Below are positions 56,679-64,000 of a stretch of DNA of 64,000 nt, in pieces. A program made the position numbers and the translations under genes. Within the stretch, counting starts at the first letter, position 1. Every line of letters begins with the position of its first letter. The DNA is taken from assembly GCF_003344965.1 (NCBI RefSeq), contig NZ_CP031194.1, positions 558,001 through 622,000 of the forward strand. Reading direction: 5' to 3'. The notes beneath the pieces were generated by a model that saw only the letters and a list, made by a program, of their open reading frames with translations, did no database searches and was not told the origin of the DNA. This DNA is from Streptomyces paludis. GTDB lineage: Bacteria; Actinomycetota; Actinomycetes; Streptomycetales; Streptomycetaceae.

Positions 56679-58652
56679 TCAGGTCGCCGGCTCGACGCGG
56701 AGGTCCACGGAGAGTGTCCCGGAGAAGCTGATGGTGAGGATGCGATGTGTGCGATTGCCCAGGTACGACCGGTCCATCGGCGCGTACTTCGCTTCGCGGT
56801 CCACTCCCCAGTCGATGACGAACCGGAGGTTTCCGCGGGTGACGGTGAGGCCGCGGGTGACGGTGATGGTCTCCTGTCCGTAGGGCGCCGCGGTGCCGTT
56901 CGCGAAGGCCACGCGGTCCGCGGTGCCGATGATGAGGGGGATGCGTTCGCGGGAGGCTCCCGGTGTGGTGAGCACCCGCCTGATGCCGTCGGAGCGGTGC
57001 GTCACGTCCGTGGTCACGGCGCCGTCCGTGGTGACGTATCTCGTGGTGAACACGCCCGTGTATCCGGTCAGCGAGTCCGCAGGGATGACGGCGCCGGACG
57101 CTGTCGACCCGGCGTGGTGCGTCGCGTTCACCGGGCCTCGGGAGGAGGCGGTGCCGACGGTGTCGGCGACGGTCGTCCAGTCGTCCGGACCCGTGCTGTT
57201 GACGGTGAGGGCGAGCATGCCCGCGACGGGGTGCCAGAACGCGTTCGTCCCCGTCCGCTGGAGCGAGTTCTGCCGTACGCCGTAGAGGGCGGCGGTGTAG
57301 TACCCGGGGCGGCGGACGAACACGTACTGCTGGTCGAGGGTGCCCTTGCGGAGTTCGGTGAACGTGGACTCGCGCAGATAGCGCAGGGCGGCGACCTGTG
57401 CGTCGCGCTGGGCTCCGGGGATCCCGGTCGGGGCCTGCGGGACATGCATGTGCAGCCGCGGCGACGAGTCCTGCTTCTGCCGGGGGGAGACCGGCGCCGT
57501 GGAGGCGCTCCAGGCGTTGCGCGCCTGGGTCTTCTCCTCCGCGCTGGCGAAGAACGCGCCCAGCGCGGGCACATGGGGCACCAGGGTCCGGGCGAGCGCG
57601 CTGCGGTCCAGGTCGTCCACCGGGGTGGTGACGAACGTGGCGACGATGTTGCGCGCGCTCGTCCCGGAGAGGATGAAGCCCTCGTTGCGTCCGGGTTCCA
57701 TGACGACGATGTATCCGAACCAGGCGGCGAACCGCTCGGCCAGCTGGATGATCGCCGGGTCCGGCAGCCGCTTGTACAGCGCGCCGAGATCGGGAAGCAT
57801 CACGTCGAAGTTGTACCCGGCGTCCGGTGCGACGGGCTCGTGGAAGAACCCGGCGGGTGCCTGTCCGTCCTTGAGGATGATCTGAAGCCGGTTCGGTACG
57901 GAGGCGCTGACGGCCGGTTCGCCGAGGATGTGCGCCGCTTCGACGACACCGGAGAGCCCCGCGACGACCTGGTTGGCGTACTGGACCGGGCGGTTCCAGT
58001 GCGGACGGGAGGTGTCGACGAGCCACGCCGAGCTGGCGCGGATGGCGTCGCGGATCTGGAGCCGGCGGTCGTACAGCTCACCGGCGGCGCGGAGGTCCCG
58101 GAGGACGGCGGAGAGGGCGACGGTGCCGAACCCGGTCGGGGAGAGGTGGTGCTCGGTCGGCGAGTACTCCGGGTACGACCCGTCGGAGTGCTGCAAGGAG
58201 AGGTAGAAACCGAGGGCGGCGTCCAGGCGCGCGAGGAGCGCGGGGTCGCGGTAGTACGGGTTCCACGGCCGGTCGTTGGCGTAGAACCACGAGAGGGTGG
58301 CGACATGCTCCATGATCCGGGAGTTGTAGGGCTGGTTGGGCGTGCGCTGCCAGCCGTCCTCCATCCACCCGTAGTTCGGCGCGACGTCCCGGATGCTGTT
58401 GGCGAGCGGAGCGACGATCATCAGGTACGCGGCGAGTACCTGCTCGTTGGGCGCGAACTGCGTGCGTACCGGCCGCCCGGCCGGGAGCGGGGCGACGAGC
58501 GGCAGCACGGTGCCGTCCGAGGTCGCCAGCGCGGGCGCCGCTCCCGCGCTCCCCATGCCTATGACCGCCGCGGCGGTGCCGACGCCGACCAGGAAGTTCC
58601 GTCGGCTGAGCGGCGGAAGCATCGGTGGGCGTGTCTGATCCTCATGCGTCAT
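56679..58652 (-). CDS. Tat-exported protein, probable polysaccharide-active toroid enzyme
   Basis: 657 residues from the ATG at 58652 (AAGGAG upstream). A Tat signal is plain: LSRRNFLVGVGTAAAVIGMG followed by an AxA site. The region ~80-400 has the repeated helical, aromatic-rich pattern of (alpha/alpha) toroids (MEDGWQRTPNQPYNSRIMEH, FYANDRPWNPYYRDPALL, LQHSDGSYPEYSPTEHHLSP). The C-terminal part is beta-rich, as in polysaccharide lyases of the heparinase-like type. It is the last gene of a sugar ABC operon, so it likely acts on the polymer whose products are imported. Catalytic residues were not identified with certainty. Confidence 0.6.
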   Translation of the reverse strand: MTHEDQTRPPMLPPLSRRNFLVGVGTAAAVIGMGSAGAAPALATSDGTVLPLVAPLPAGRPVRTQFAPNEQVLAAYLMIVAPLANSIRDVAPNYGWMEDGWQRTPNQPYNSRIMEHVATLSWFYANDRPWNPYYRDPALLARLDAALGFYLSLQHSDGSYPEYSPTEHHLSPTGFGTVALSAVLRDLRAAGELYDRRLQIRDAIRASSAWLVDTSRPHWNRPVQYANQVVAGLSGVVEAAHILGEPAVSASVPNRLQIILKDGQAPAGFFHEPVAPDAGYNFDVMLPDLGALYKRLPDPAIIQLAERFAAWFGYIVVMEPGRNEGFILSGTSARNIVATFVTTPVDDLDRSALARTLVPHVPALGAFFASAEEKTQARNAWSASTAPVSPRQKQDSSPRLHMHVPQAPTGIPGAQRDAQVAALRYLRESTFTELRKGTLDQQYVFVRRPGYYTAALYGVRQNSLQRTGTNAFWHPVAGMLALTVNSTGPDDWTTVADTVGTASSRGPVNATHHAGSTASGAVIPADSLTGYTGVFTTRYVTTDGAVTTDVTHRSDGIRRVLTTPGASRERIPLIIGTADRVAFANGTAAPYGQETITVTRGLTVTRGNLRFVIDWGVDREAKYAPMDRSYLGNRTHRILTISFSGTLSVDLRVEPAT

Positions 58653-58761
58653 CTCGACTCCTTTGTCGTGCGACCGGGGCGATGAGGTCAGCGGCGGCGT
58701 CCGGTCCTCGTCGTCGCTGTGGTGGATCGGCTCATCCCGGGTCAGATCGTCCCGGGTCGGC

Positions 58762-59625
58762 TCATCCCTTGAGCCCGGTCTGGGCGAGGCCCTGGACGAA
58801 CTGCTTCTGCGCGATGAGGAACACCACGAGGATCGGGACGACGGTCAGGGACGCGGCGCCGAGCTGTGTGTTCCACATCTGCTCGCCGTAGAAGTCCTGA
58901 TAGCGCGTGATCGCGAGCCCGAGCGTGAAGTTCTCGGGGGTGCGCAGGAAGATGAGCGCTTCGAAGTACATGTTGAACGAGCGCAGGAACGCCATGATCC
59001 CGACCGCCGCGACCGCCGGCGTCGCCAGCGGGAGGGCGATCCGGAAGAACACCCCGGCGCGTGACACACCGTCCAGCCGTGCGGCCTCCTCGTACTCCTT
59101 CGGGAAGCTGAGGAAGTGCTGCCGGAAGATGAACACGGAGACGACCGCCGTGGGCCCGAAGATCGGCAGGATGATGAGCGGCCAGTGTGTGTTGGTGAGG
59201 CCCATCGCCCGGACCGCGGTGAAGATCGGGATGATCGTCACCTCGGTCGGCACCATCATCGTGGCGAGCATGAGCGTGAACGCCGCGTTGCGCAGGGGGA
59301 AGCGGATACGGGCGAACGCGTAGCCCGCCATCGCCGACAGCAGAATCGATGCCAGGGTGACGACCACCGCGATGTACATCGAGTTGCCGTACTGCCGCAG
59401 GAACGGCTGCGCGGTGAAGACCTGCGCGAACCCGTCCAGCGTCCACTCCTTGGGGAGCAGTGTGGGCGGCTGGAGGAAGATCTCGTTCGCCGGCTTGAAC
59501 GACGAGAAGATCATCCACAGCGTCGGATAGAGGAACGGGAGGGACGCGACCACGAGCAGCACATACAGCGTGACGGTCGTCACCCGTGAGCGGCTGCGTG
59601 CCGCGCTCGACGGATCAGACCTCAT
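58762..59625 (-). CDS. Sugar ABC transporter permease, MalG-type
   Basis: 287 residues from the ATG at 59625. Six membrane helices are expected. The conserved EAA loop is EYEEAARLDGVSRAGVFFRI. The N-terminus TLYVLLVVASLPFLYPTLWM is typical of the CUT1 family. It overlaps the partner permease gene by 11 bases, a sign of coupled translation. No ATPase gene is in the window; a shared MsiK-type ATPase elsewhere is likely, as is usual in Streptomyces. Confidence 0.93.
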   Translation of the reverse strand: MRSDPSSAARSRSRVTTVTLYVLLVVASLPFLYPTLWMIFSSFKPANEIFLQPPTLLPKEWTLDGFAQVFTAQPFLRQYGNSMYIAVVVTLASILLSAMAGYAFARIRFPLRNAAFTLMLATMMVPTEVTIIPIFTAVRAMGLTNTHWPLIILPIFGPTAVVSVFIFRQHFLSFPKEYEEAARLDGVSRAGVFFRIALPLATPAVAAVGIMAFLRSFNMYFEALIFLRTPENFTLGLAITRYQDFYGEQMWNTQLGAASLTVVPILVVFLIAQKQFVQGLAQTGLKG

Positions 59626-60544
59626 CGTGCACCCACTTCCGGCGGGAGGTCCACTGGAGCATCGTCAGGGCCAGGATGATGGCGAAGAGCACCACGCCGA
59701 TGGCGCTGGCGTATCCGAACTGCTGGCTGACGAAGGCCGTGCGGTAGAGGAAGAACGGCAGGACGTTGGTGGCGTTTCCCGGCCCGCCGTCGGTGAGCAG
59801 CTGTACGGGAGCGAAGACTTCGAGCGAGCCGATGGTGGTGAGGATCCCGGTGAGGAGGATCGTCGGCGCGATCATCGGGACGGTGATCGACCAGAACGAT
59901 TTCCACGGCGTCGCGCCGTCCAGCTGGGCGGCCTCCCGGATCTCCTCCGGGACGCTCTGGAGAGCGGCGAGGAAGAGCACCATGTTCATGCCGACGCCCT
60001 TGAACACCTGGACGACGACGAGGGAGATGAGCGCGGTCGAGGAGTCGGCGAGCCAGCTGGGGCCGTCGATGCCGAGGACCTTGAGCGCGCCGTTGATGCC
60101 TCCGTTGGGGGCGAGGAGGAAGCCCCAGGTCACGGACCAGGCGACCACCGACACCACGACCGGCGAGAAGAAGATCGTACGGAACGCGGTGATGCCCTTC
60201 ATCCGCCGGTTGAGGAGAACGGCGAGGCTGATGGCGATCACGAGGTTCAGCACGAGGACGCCCGCGCTGAAGAACAGACTCGCGACGACCGAGGCGGAGA
60301 AGGTCGGATCGGCGAAGAGCCGGGAGTAGTTGCCGAGTCCGGTGAACTCCATCTCGCCGGTGAGCGGCCGCCACTCGTTGAGGCTGTACCAGATGACAAA
60401 AAGGAAGGGTACGACGCCGAGGACGATGACGCCGAGGACCTGGGGCGCGACGAAGGCCACGCCGAGCCAGCGGTCCCGGTCAGGACGGGGGCGCGGGTTC
60501 GGCACGACTCTTCGGCCGTCCGGTGCGGAGGTACGTGCGGTCAC
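59615..60544 (-). CDS. Sugar ABC transporter permease, MalF-type
   Basis: 309 residues from a GTG at 60544 (AAGGG upstream). CUT1 permease features: WLGVAFVAPQVLGVIVLGVV at the start and EEIREAAQLDGATPWKSFWS as the EAA loop, with six helices. It starts 6 bp after the stop of the binding-protein gene. With the MalG-type permease it forms the membrane channel of the importer. Confidence 0.93.
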   Translation of the reverse strand: MTARTSAPDGRRVVPNPRPRPDRDRWLGVAFVAPQVLGVIVLGVVPFLFVIWYSLNEWRPLTGEMEFTGLGNYSRLFADPTFSASVVASLFFSAGVLVLNLVIAISLAVLLNRRMKGITAFRTIFFSPVVVSVVAWSVTWGFLLAPNGGINGALKVLGIDGPSWLADSSTALISLVVVQVFKGVGMNMVLFLAALQSVPEEIREAAQLDGATPWKSFWSITVPMIAPTILLTGILTTIGSLEVFAPVQLLTDGGPGNATNVLPFFLYRTAFVSQQFGYASAIGVVLFAIILALTMLQWTSRRKWVHDEV

Positions 60545-60549
60545 TGGGT

Positions 60550-61839
60550 TCAGCCCTTGAGCGTCGGCGAGATCTGTTCGCATATGCCGGTGACGGCGGC
60601 CTTCACGTCGCCTCCCGACCACACCGAGTCGAGGCCCGCGCGGACCTTGTCGGAGAACTGTGAGAGCACCCGGTGCTGCGACTTCACCTTGGCCTCGGGG
60701 ACCACATCGATGATCGCCGACTGGATGGCCTCGGGCGAGAGCTTCGGCGCGGCCTTGGCGAGCGTCTCCACATTGAGGAGCGACTTACGGGGCGGCGGGA
60801 AGAACTGCGCGAGCAGCTCGGCGTTCGTGGGGTTCGTCAGGTAGGCGAGGAAATCGGCCGCCTGCTCCTTGTGGGTGCCGCGTTCGAGCACGCTCACCCC
60901 CGCCTGTCCGACGATGGGGTGGTAGCCCTTCGGGCCCGCCGGGAGGGGCAGGAACGACCACTTGAAGCTGTCGTCGAGGCTGCCCGACTGGCTGAGCTGC
61001 GCGATGCTGAAGGCCACGTCGCCGCTCGCGAACGCCGCGGGCTCCGCGTTCCCCGAGACGGCGGGGATGGCGCCGCGGCTGATCTGCTTCTGGTACCAGG
61101 TGAGGTACTCGGTCATCTCCGGCGACGCGAACTCGCAGGTGCTGCCGTCCTCGGACCACGGAGTGGCACCCCATCCGCCGGCGAGCATGGTCACCGCGCT
61201 CCAGTTCGTGGGGTTGAACGTCGGGATGTTCAGCCCCACGGCCTTTGTCTTGCCGTGCGTCGCCGCGGCGATGTCGCTGATCTTCTGCCACGTGTAGTCC
61301 GGGGTCCCGACCAGCGCTGCCACATCGGGCTGGCCGGCGGTCTTCAGGAGGTCTTCGTTGACGTAGAGCGCGAAGGGCGAGTTGGAGAACGGGTACGCGT
61401 AGACGCCGCCCTTGTCGTCCTGCCACGGAGCGAGCGCGGCGGGGAGGATGTCGTCGAGTTTGTAGCCGTCGGTGCCCTTCAGTGTGTCGCGGACGTCGTG
61501 CAGGACGCCCGCGTCGACGAACTCGGGGCCGCTCGCCTCGGGTATCCAGGCCAGGTCGGGGATGTCGCCGCCGGCGATCTGCGTTGTCAGCCCGGCGATG
61601 TAGTCCGGGTTCGTGACGGGCTCGAACGTGATCGACTTGACCGTGTCGCCGTGCTCCGCGACATAGGCGTCGCCGACCTTCTTCAGCAGTGCCAGGTGAT
61701 CCTTGTTGGACGACCAGAGCGCCATCTTCAGGTCGGCGGGACCTGACTCACCGGTGTCCCCGCCGCTGCACGCGCTGAGGAACAGGGCCAGGACTCCGGT
61801 GAGCGCGATGGCGGCTCTTCGGGATCGGGTAGCTCGCAT
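60550..61839 (-). CDS. Sugar ABC transporter substrate-binding lipoprotein
   Basis: 429 residues from the ATG at 61839 (AAGGAG upstream). The lipobox is LSAC in IALTGVLALFLSACSGGD. The SBP_bac_1 fold shows ITFEPVTNPDYIAGLTTQIA, GGDIPDLAWIPEASGPEF, VYAYPFSNSPFALYVNEDLL, and PFTN-like NPTNAELLAQFFPPPRKS. It is the first gene of the operon and would capture an oligosaccharide outside the membrane. The sugar is unknown. Confidence 0.92.
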   Translation of the reverse strand: MRATRSRRAAIALTGVLALFLSACSGGDTGESGPADLKMALWSSNKDHLALLKKVGDAYVAEHGDTVKSITFEPVTNPDYIAGLTTQIAGGDIPDLAWIPEASGPEFVDAGVLHDVRDTLKGTDGYKLDDILPAALAPWQDDKGGVYAYPFSNSPFALYVNEDLLKTAGQPDVAALVGTPDYTWQKISDIAAATHGKTKAVGLNIPTFNPTNWSAVTMLAGGWGATPWSEDGSTCEFASPEMTEYLTWYQKQISRGAIPAVSGNAEPAAFASGDVAFSIAQLSQSGSLDDSFKWSFLPLPAGPKGYHPIVGQAGVSVLERGTHKEQAADFLAYLTNPTNAELLAQFFPPPRKSLLNVETLAKAAPKLSPEAIQSAIIDVVPEAKVKSQHRVLSQFSDKVRAGLDSVWSGGDVKAAVTGICEQISPTLKG

Positions 61840-61889
61840 GAAGTACTCCTTCGTACATTCCGCGCCTCGTAGCGCTCCGCGGAAAGTAA

Positions 61890-61906
61890 AGTACCAGCGC
61901 TACCGA
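61890..61906. promoter_or_regulatory. Probable LacI-type operator
   Basis: The stretch around GTACCAGCGCTACC is near-palindromic with a central AGCGCT, close to the CpG-centred operators used by LacI regulators. It lies in the gap between the binding-protein gene and the LacI gene, about 50 bp upstream of the operon's first start. Confidence 0.6.
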
Positions 61907-61911
61907 GAAAA

Positions 61912-62946
61912 TCAAGCCATATTTTCGAGAACTTGCGGAACCGTTGTCGAGTCGCGAACGATCAGCTCTGTCGCCAGATCGGTGTGGAAGACGGGCGGCG
62001 CTCCCCCGAGGAGCAGCTTGTGCGCGACGTCCACGGCGTACGAGCCCATCGCCTCCGACGGCTGTCGGATGGTCGTCAGCCGCGGCGCCGTCATCCGCGC
62101 GACGGGCTGATCGTCGAACCCGATGACGCTGAGGTCGCGCGGGACGGAGATACCGGCCCGCCGCGCCGCCTCCAGCACCCCGGCCGCCTGGGCGTCGCTC
62201 GCCGCGAAGATCGCCGTGACGCGGCCCGGCCGCTCCAGGAGGGACTCCGCGGCCAGCAGCCCCGATTCGTACGTGAAGTCGCCCTCCTCGACAATGCCGT
62301 CGCCGGGCTGGATGCCCGCGGAGGCGAGCGCGGCCAGATGCCCGTGCTTGCGCGCGATCGACGCCTGTGTGTCGGACACACCACCGAGGAAGCCGATACG
62401 CGTGTGCCCGAGCGACAGCAGATGCTGGGTGGCCGCCATACCGCCGGCGAAGTTCGTCGCGCCGACAGAGTACGAGTCGCTGTCGGGCAACCGGTAGGTG
62501 TCGACCTCGACGAGCGGCACTCCGTTCTTCGCGAGCTTCGCCCGCTCCTCCGTCCTCAGCCGGGACTTCACCGCGATCACGGCCACCGGCCCGTTCCGCT
62601 TCGTCCGCTCGATCCACCCCGCGGCCGGCACCCCGTCGGGAAGATCGAGAAGGACCAGCTCAAGCCCTGTCTCGTGGGCCGCGCGCATGGCACCGCGCAG
62701 AATCTCCACGGTCAGCGGCGACGACATGCTCGAACTCGCGAGCACCACCACCACCGTCGCCAGATCGCGCCGGGAGCGCTGCTTCGGCGACAGGTACTGC
62801 TTGTCGCGCAGCACGGACTCCACCCGCACCCGGGTGTCGGCGGCGACGTCCGGCGCCCCGTTCACGACCTTCGAGACGGTGGAGACCGAAACACCCGCCT
62901 CGCCCGCCACCTCGGCGAGCGACGGTCGACGCTCCTTCTCGCGCAT
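61912..62946 (-). CDS. LacI-family regulator
   Basis: 344 residues from the ATG at 62946, chosen because GAAGGGA is 5 bases upstream; an ATG at 62964 is also in frame. The helix-turn-helix with hinge is SLAEVAGEAGVSVSTVSKVV and NGAPDVAADTRVRVESVL. The sugar-binding part shows RIGFLGGVSDTQASIARKHG, TAIFAASDAQAAGVLEAARR and DLSVIGFDDQPVARMTAP. It lies upstream of the ABC operon on the same strand and should repress both it and the divergent oxidoreductase gene until the sugar appears. Confidence 0.93.
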   Translation of the reverse strand: MREKERRPSLAEVAGEAGVSVSTVSKVVNGAPDVAADTRVRVESVLRDKQYLSPKQRSRRDLATVVVVLASSSMSSPLTVEILRGAMRAAHETGLELVLLDLPDGVPAAGWIERTKRNGPVAVIAVKSRLRTEERAKLAKNGVPLVEVDTYRLPDSDSYSVGATNFAGGMAATQHLLSLGHTRIGFLGGVSDTQASIARKHGHLAALASAGIQPGDGIVEEGDFTYESGLLAAESLLERPGRVTAIFAASDAQAAGVLEAARRAGISVPRDLSVIGFDDQPVARMTAPRLTTIRQPSEAMGSYAVDVAHKLLLGGAPPVFHTDLATELIVRDSTTVPQVLENMA

Positions 62947-63069
62947 GAGTATCCCTTCGATCACTTTGAGTTCTGGAAGTCTACGGCGAACGACGTCACC
63001 CAGAGAGATTTTGCTTAAGTATGATCGAGAAACTTATCGAGAGTTCTCGGGAAAGAAAGGGGTTCTCCC
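62947..63069. promoter_or_regulatory. Divergent promoter region, LacI gene and FAD oxidoreductase gene
   Basis: 123 bp, AT-rich. It contains the heptamer ATCGAGA twice, followed by GTTCTCG, around 63024-63050, making an imperfect inverted/direct repeat group that could be an operator. AAAGGGG precedes the GTG at 63070. Confidence 0.45.
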
Positions 63070-64000
63070 GTGACACGACAGCAGGCCGACCTTCTCATCG
63101 TCGGTGGTGGCGTCGGCGGCGTCTCCGCCGCGCTCGCGGCTCTGCGCCGCGGCAGATCAGTGATCATGACCGAGCAGACACCATGGCTGGGCGGACAGCT
63201 GACGGCTCAGCTGGTGCCCAGCGACGAGCACCGGCGCATCGAGACCACCGGCCGCAACCGCAGCTACGCCCAGTTCCGCGAGCTGGTACGCGAGCACTAC
63301 CGCACCTACTACCCGCTCACCGCGGCCGCGCGAGCCCACGAGCACCTCAACCCCGGCGCGGCATGGGTCAGCCCGCTCAGCGTCGAGCCCAAGGCCATCC
63401 TCGCGGTGATCCACGGCATGCTGCGCCCGTACGAGGCGTCCGGACGGCTCACGCTCCTGCTGGAGACCTCGCCCGCCGCCGTCCACACCGACGGCGACCG
63501 CGTCACCGCGGTGACGGTGCGCGACCGCGAGGGAGTCGAGCACGACCTCGCCGCGCCGTTCGTGCTGGACGCCACCGAACTGGGCGACCTCCTGGAACTC
63601 GGCGGAGTCGAGTTCGTCACCGGCCGCGAGTCCCGCGGCGAGACCGGCGAGCCCGGCGCACCGGAGACCGGCGATCCCCTCGACATGCAGAGCGTCACGT
63701 GGTGCTTCGCGATCGAGCACCTCGCCGGCCAGGACCACACCATCGACCGGCCCGACGACTACGGCTTCTTCCGCGACTGGCGCCCGCCGCAGCTCGACGG
63801 CGAGAAGATGCTCGGGTTCCGCCGCGCCGCCCACGACGGATCGATCGCCAGGGAGTACACCCTGCGCGTGAACGACGACGACGACCCGTTCGCCATCGAC
63901 GTGGACCACCGCAACATGGGCAAGGCCCCCGAGCTGTGGAACTACCGACGCGTCGCGGCGCGGCGCCAGTTCGAGGACGGCGCGTACGAGAGCGACATAG
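63070..64000 (+). CDS. FAD-dependent oxidoreductase, N-terminal part
   Basis: 310 residues are visible from a GTG at 63070; the frame is still open at the window end. The FAD-binding start is ADLLIVGGGVGGVSAALAAL followed by RRGRSVIMTEQTPWLGGQLT, the pattern of the FAD_oxidored (PF12831) family. VLDATELGDLLELGGVEF and VTWCFAIEHLAGQDHTIDR follow. Members are often found in carbohydrate loci with uncertain substrates. It is divergent from the LacI gene, so it probably belongs to the same sugar-use regulon. Confidence 0.85.
   Translation, partial: MTRQQADLLIVGGGVGGVSAALAALRRGRSVIMTEQTPWLGGQLTAQLVPSDEHRRIETTGRNRSYAQFRELVREHYRTYYPLTAAARAHEHLNPGAAWVSPLSVEPKAILAVIHGMLRPYEASGRLTLLLETSPAAVHTDGDRVTAVTVRDREGVEHDLAAPFVLDATELGDLLELGGVEFVTGRESRGETGEPGAPETGDPLDMQSVTWCFAIEHLAGQDHTIDRPDDYGFFRDWRPPQLDGEKMLGFRRAAHDGSIAREYTLRVNDDDDPFAIDVDHRNMGKAPELWNYRRVAARRQFEDGAYESDI

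Noticed and set aside
1..64000. CRISPR arrays, tRNA or rRNA genes, replication origin
   Set aside because: No regularly spaced direct repeats, cloverleaf-like segments or rRNA-like sequence were seen on either strand.

Overview
The window is high-GC actinobacterial chromosome, almost certainly Streptomyces. The signs are pervasive GC-ending codons, frequent GTG starts and 4-base stop/start overlaps, an XRE/DUF397/anti-sigma-kinase-like trio, TetR, LacI and WYL regulators, a rare TTA codon in a regulator, and a contractile injection system (CIS) of the kind described in Streptomyces. No rRNA, tRNA or CRISPR array was seen.

Layout. 1-475: end of uppP and a small conserved gene. 738-9073: one arm of the CIS locus (DUF4157 HEXXH protein, membrane-anchored Ig-like protein, LuxR-type regulator with a TTA codon, exported VWA protein, cap protein, AAA+ ATPase). 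9097-15085: an accessory island (methyltransferase, XRE/DUF397/ATPase trio, a 28-residue aromatic-tailed peptide followed by a cytochrome P450, then decayed insertion sequences). 15086-19808, minus strand: a 1350-residue tape-measure-like effector whose C-terminal ~525 residues are AT-richer, followed after 25 bp by a leucine-rich-repeat gene, the candidate immunity gene. 20043-32522: the structural operon (sheath, tube, small chaperone-like proteins, a disordered protein, second tube protein, LysM hub, VgrG-like spike, PAAR tip, gp25, baseplate J, tail protein I, and a CisA-like zinc-ribbon/membrane/discoidin-like protein). No tail-fibre gene was found, which fits an intracellular CIS.

32608-46082 carries mostly ordinary genes: SnoaL-like protein, lnt, Gfo/Idh oxidoreductase, TetR with a divergent FAD monooxygenase and two operators, DinB protein, lipoproteins, ung, a peptide-binding lipoprotein, two SDRs, a HipA-like kinase with DUF3037, and a small probably secreted protein. 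46191-56558 is a patchwork with several broken genes: two paralogous F420/NADP-reductase-like proteins next to a decayed MFS gene, XRE/MmyB regulator, arginase-family enzyme, SnoaL-like proteins, a truncated TetR gene, WYL regulator, sfsA, quinone reductase, and a broken flavin monooxygenase. 56679-64000 is a carbohydrate uptake and processing locus: Tat-exported toroid-like protein, two ABC permeases, sugar-binding lipoprotein, LacI regulator, and a divergent FAD-dependent oxidoreductase cut by the window end.

Working together: the CIS operon builds the contractile particle, the ATPase and cap finish it, the tape-measure-like protein and the DUF4157 protein are probable cargo, and the CisA-like protein probably links particles to the membrane. 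The TTA codon in the local regulator suggests a tie to bldA and development. The most novel candidates are the peptide/P450 pair (possible P450-crosslinked RiPP) and the exchanged toxin end with its linked LRR partner.
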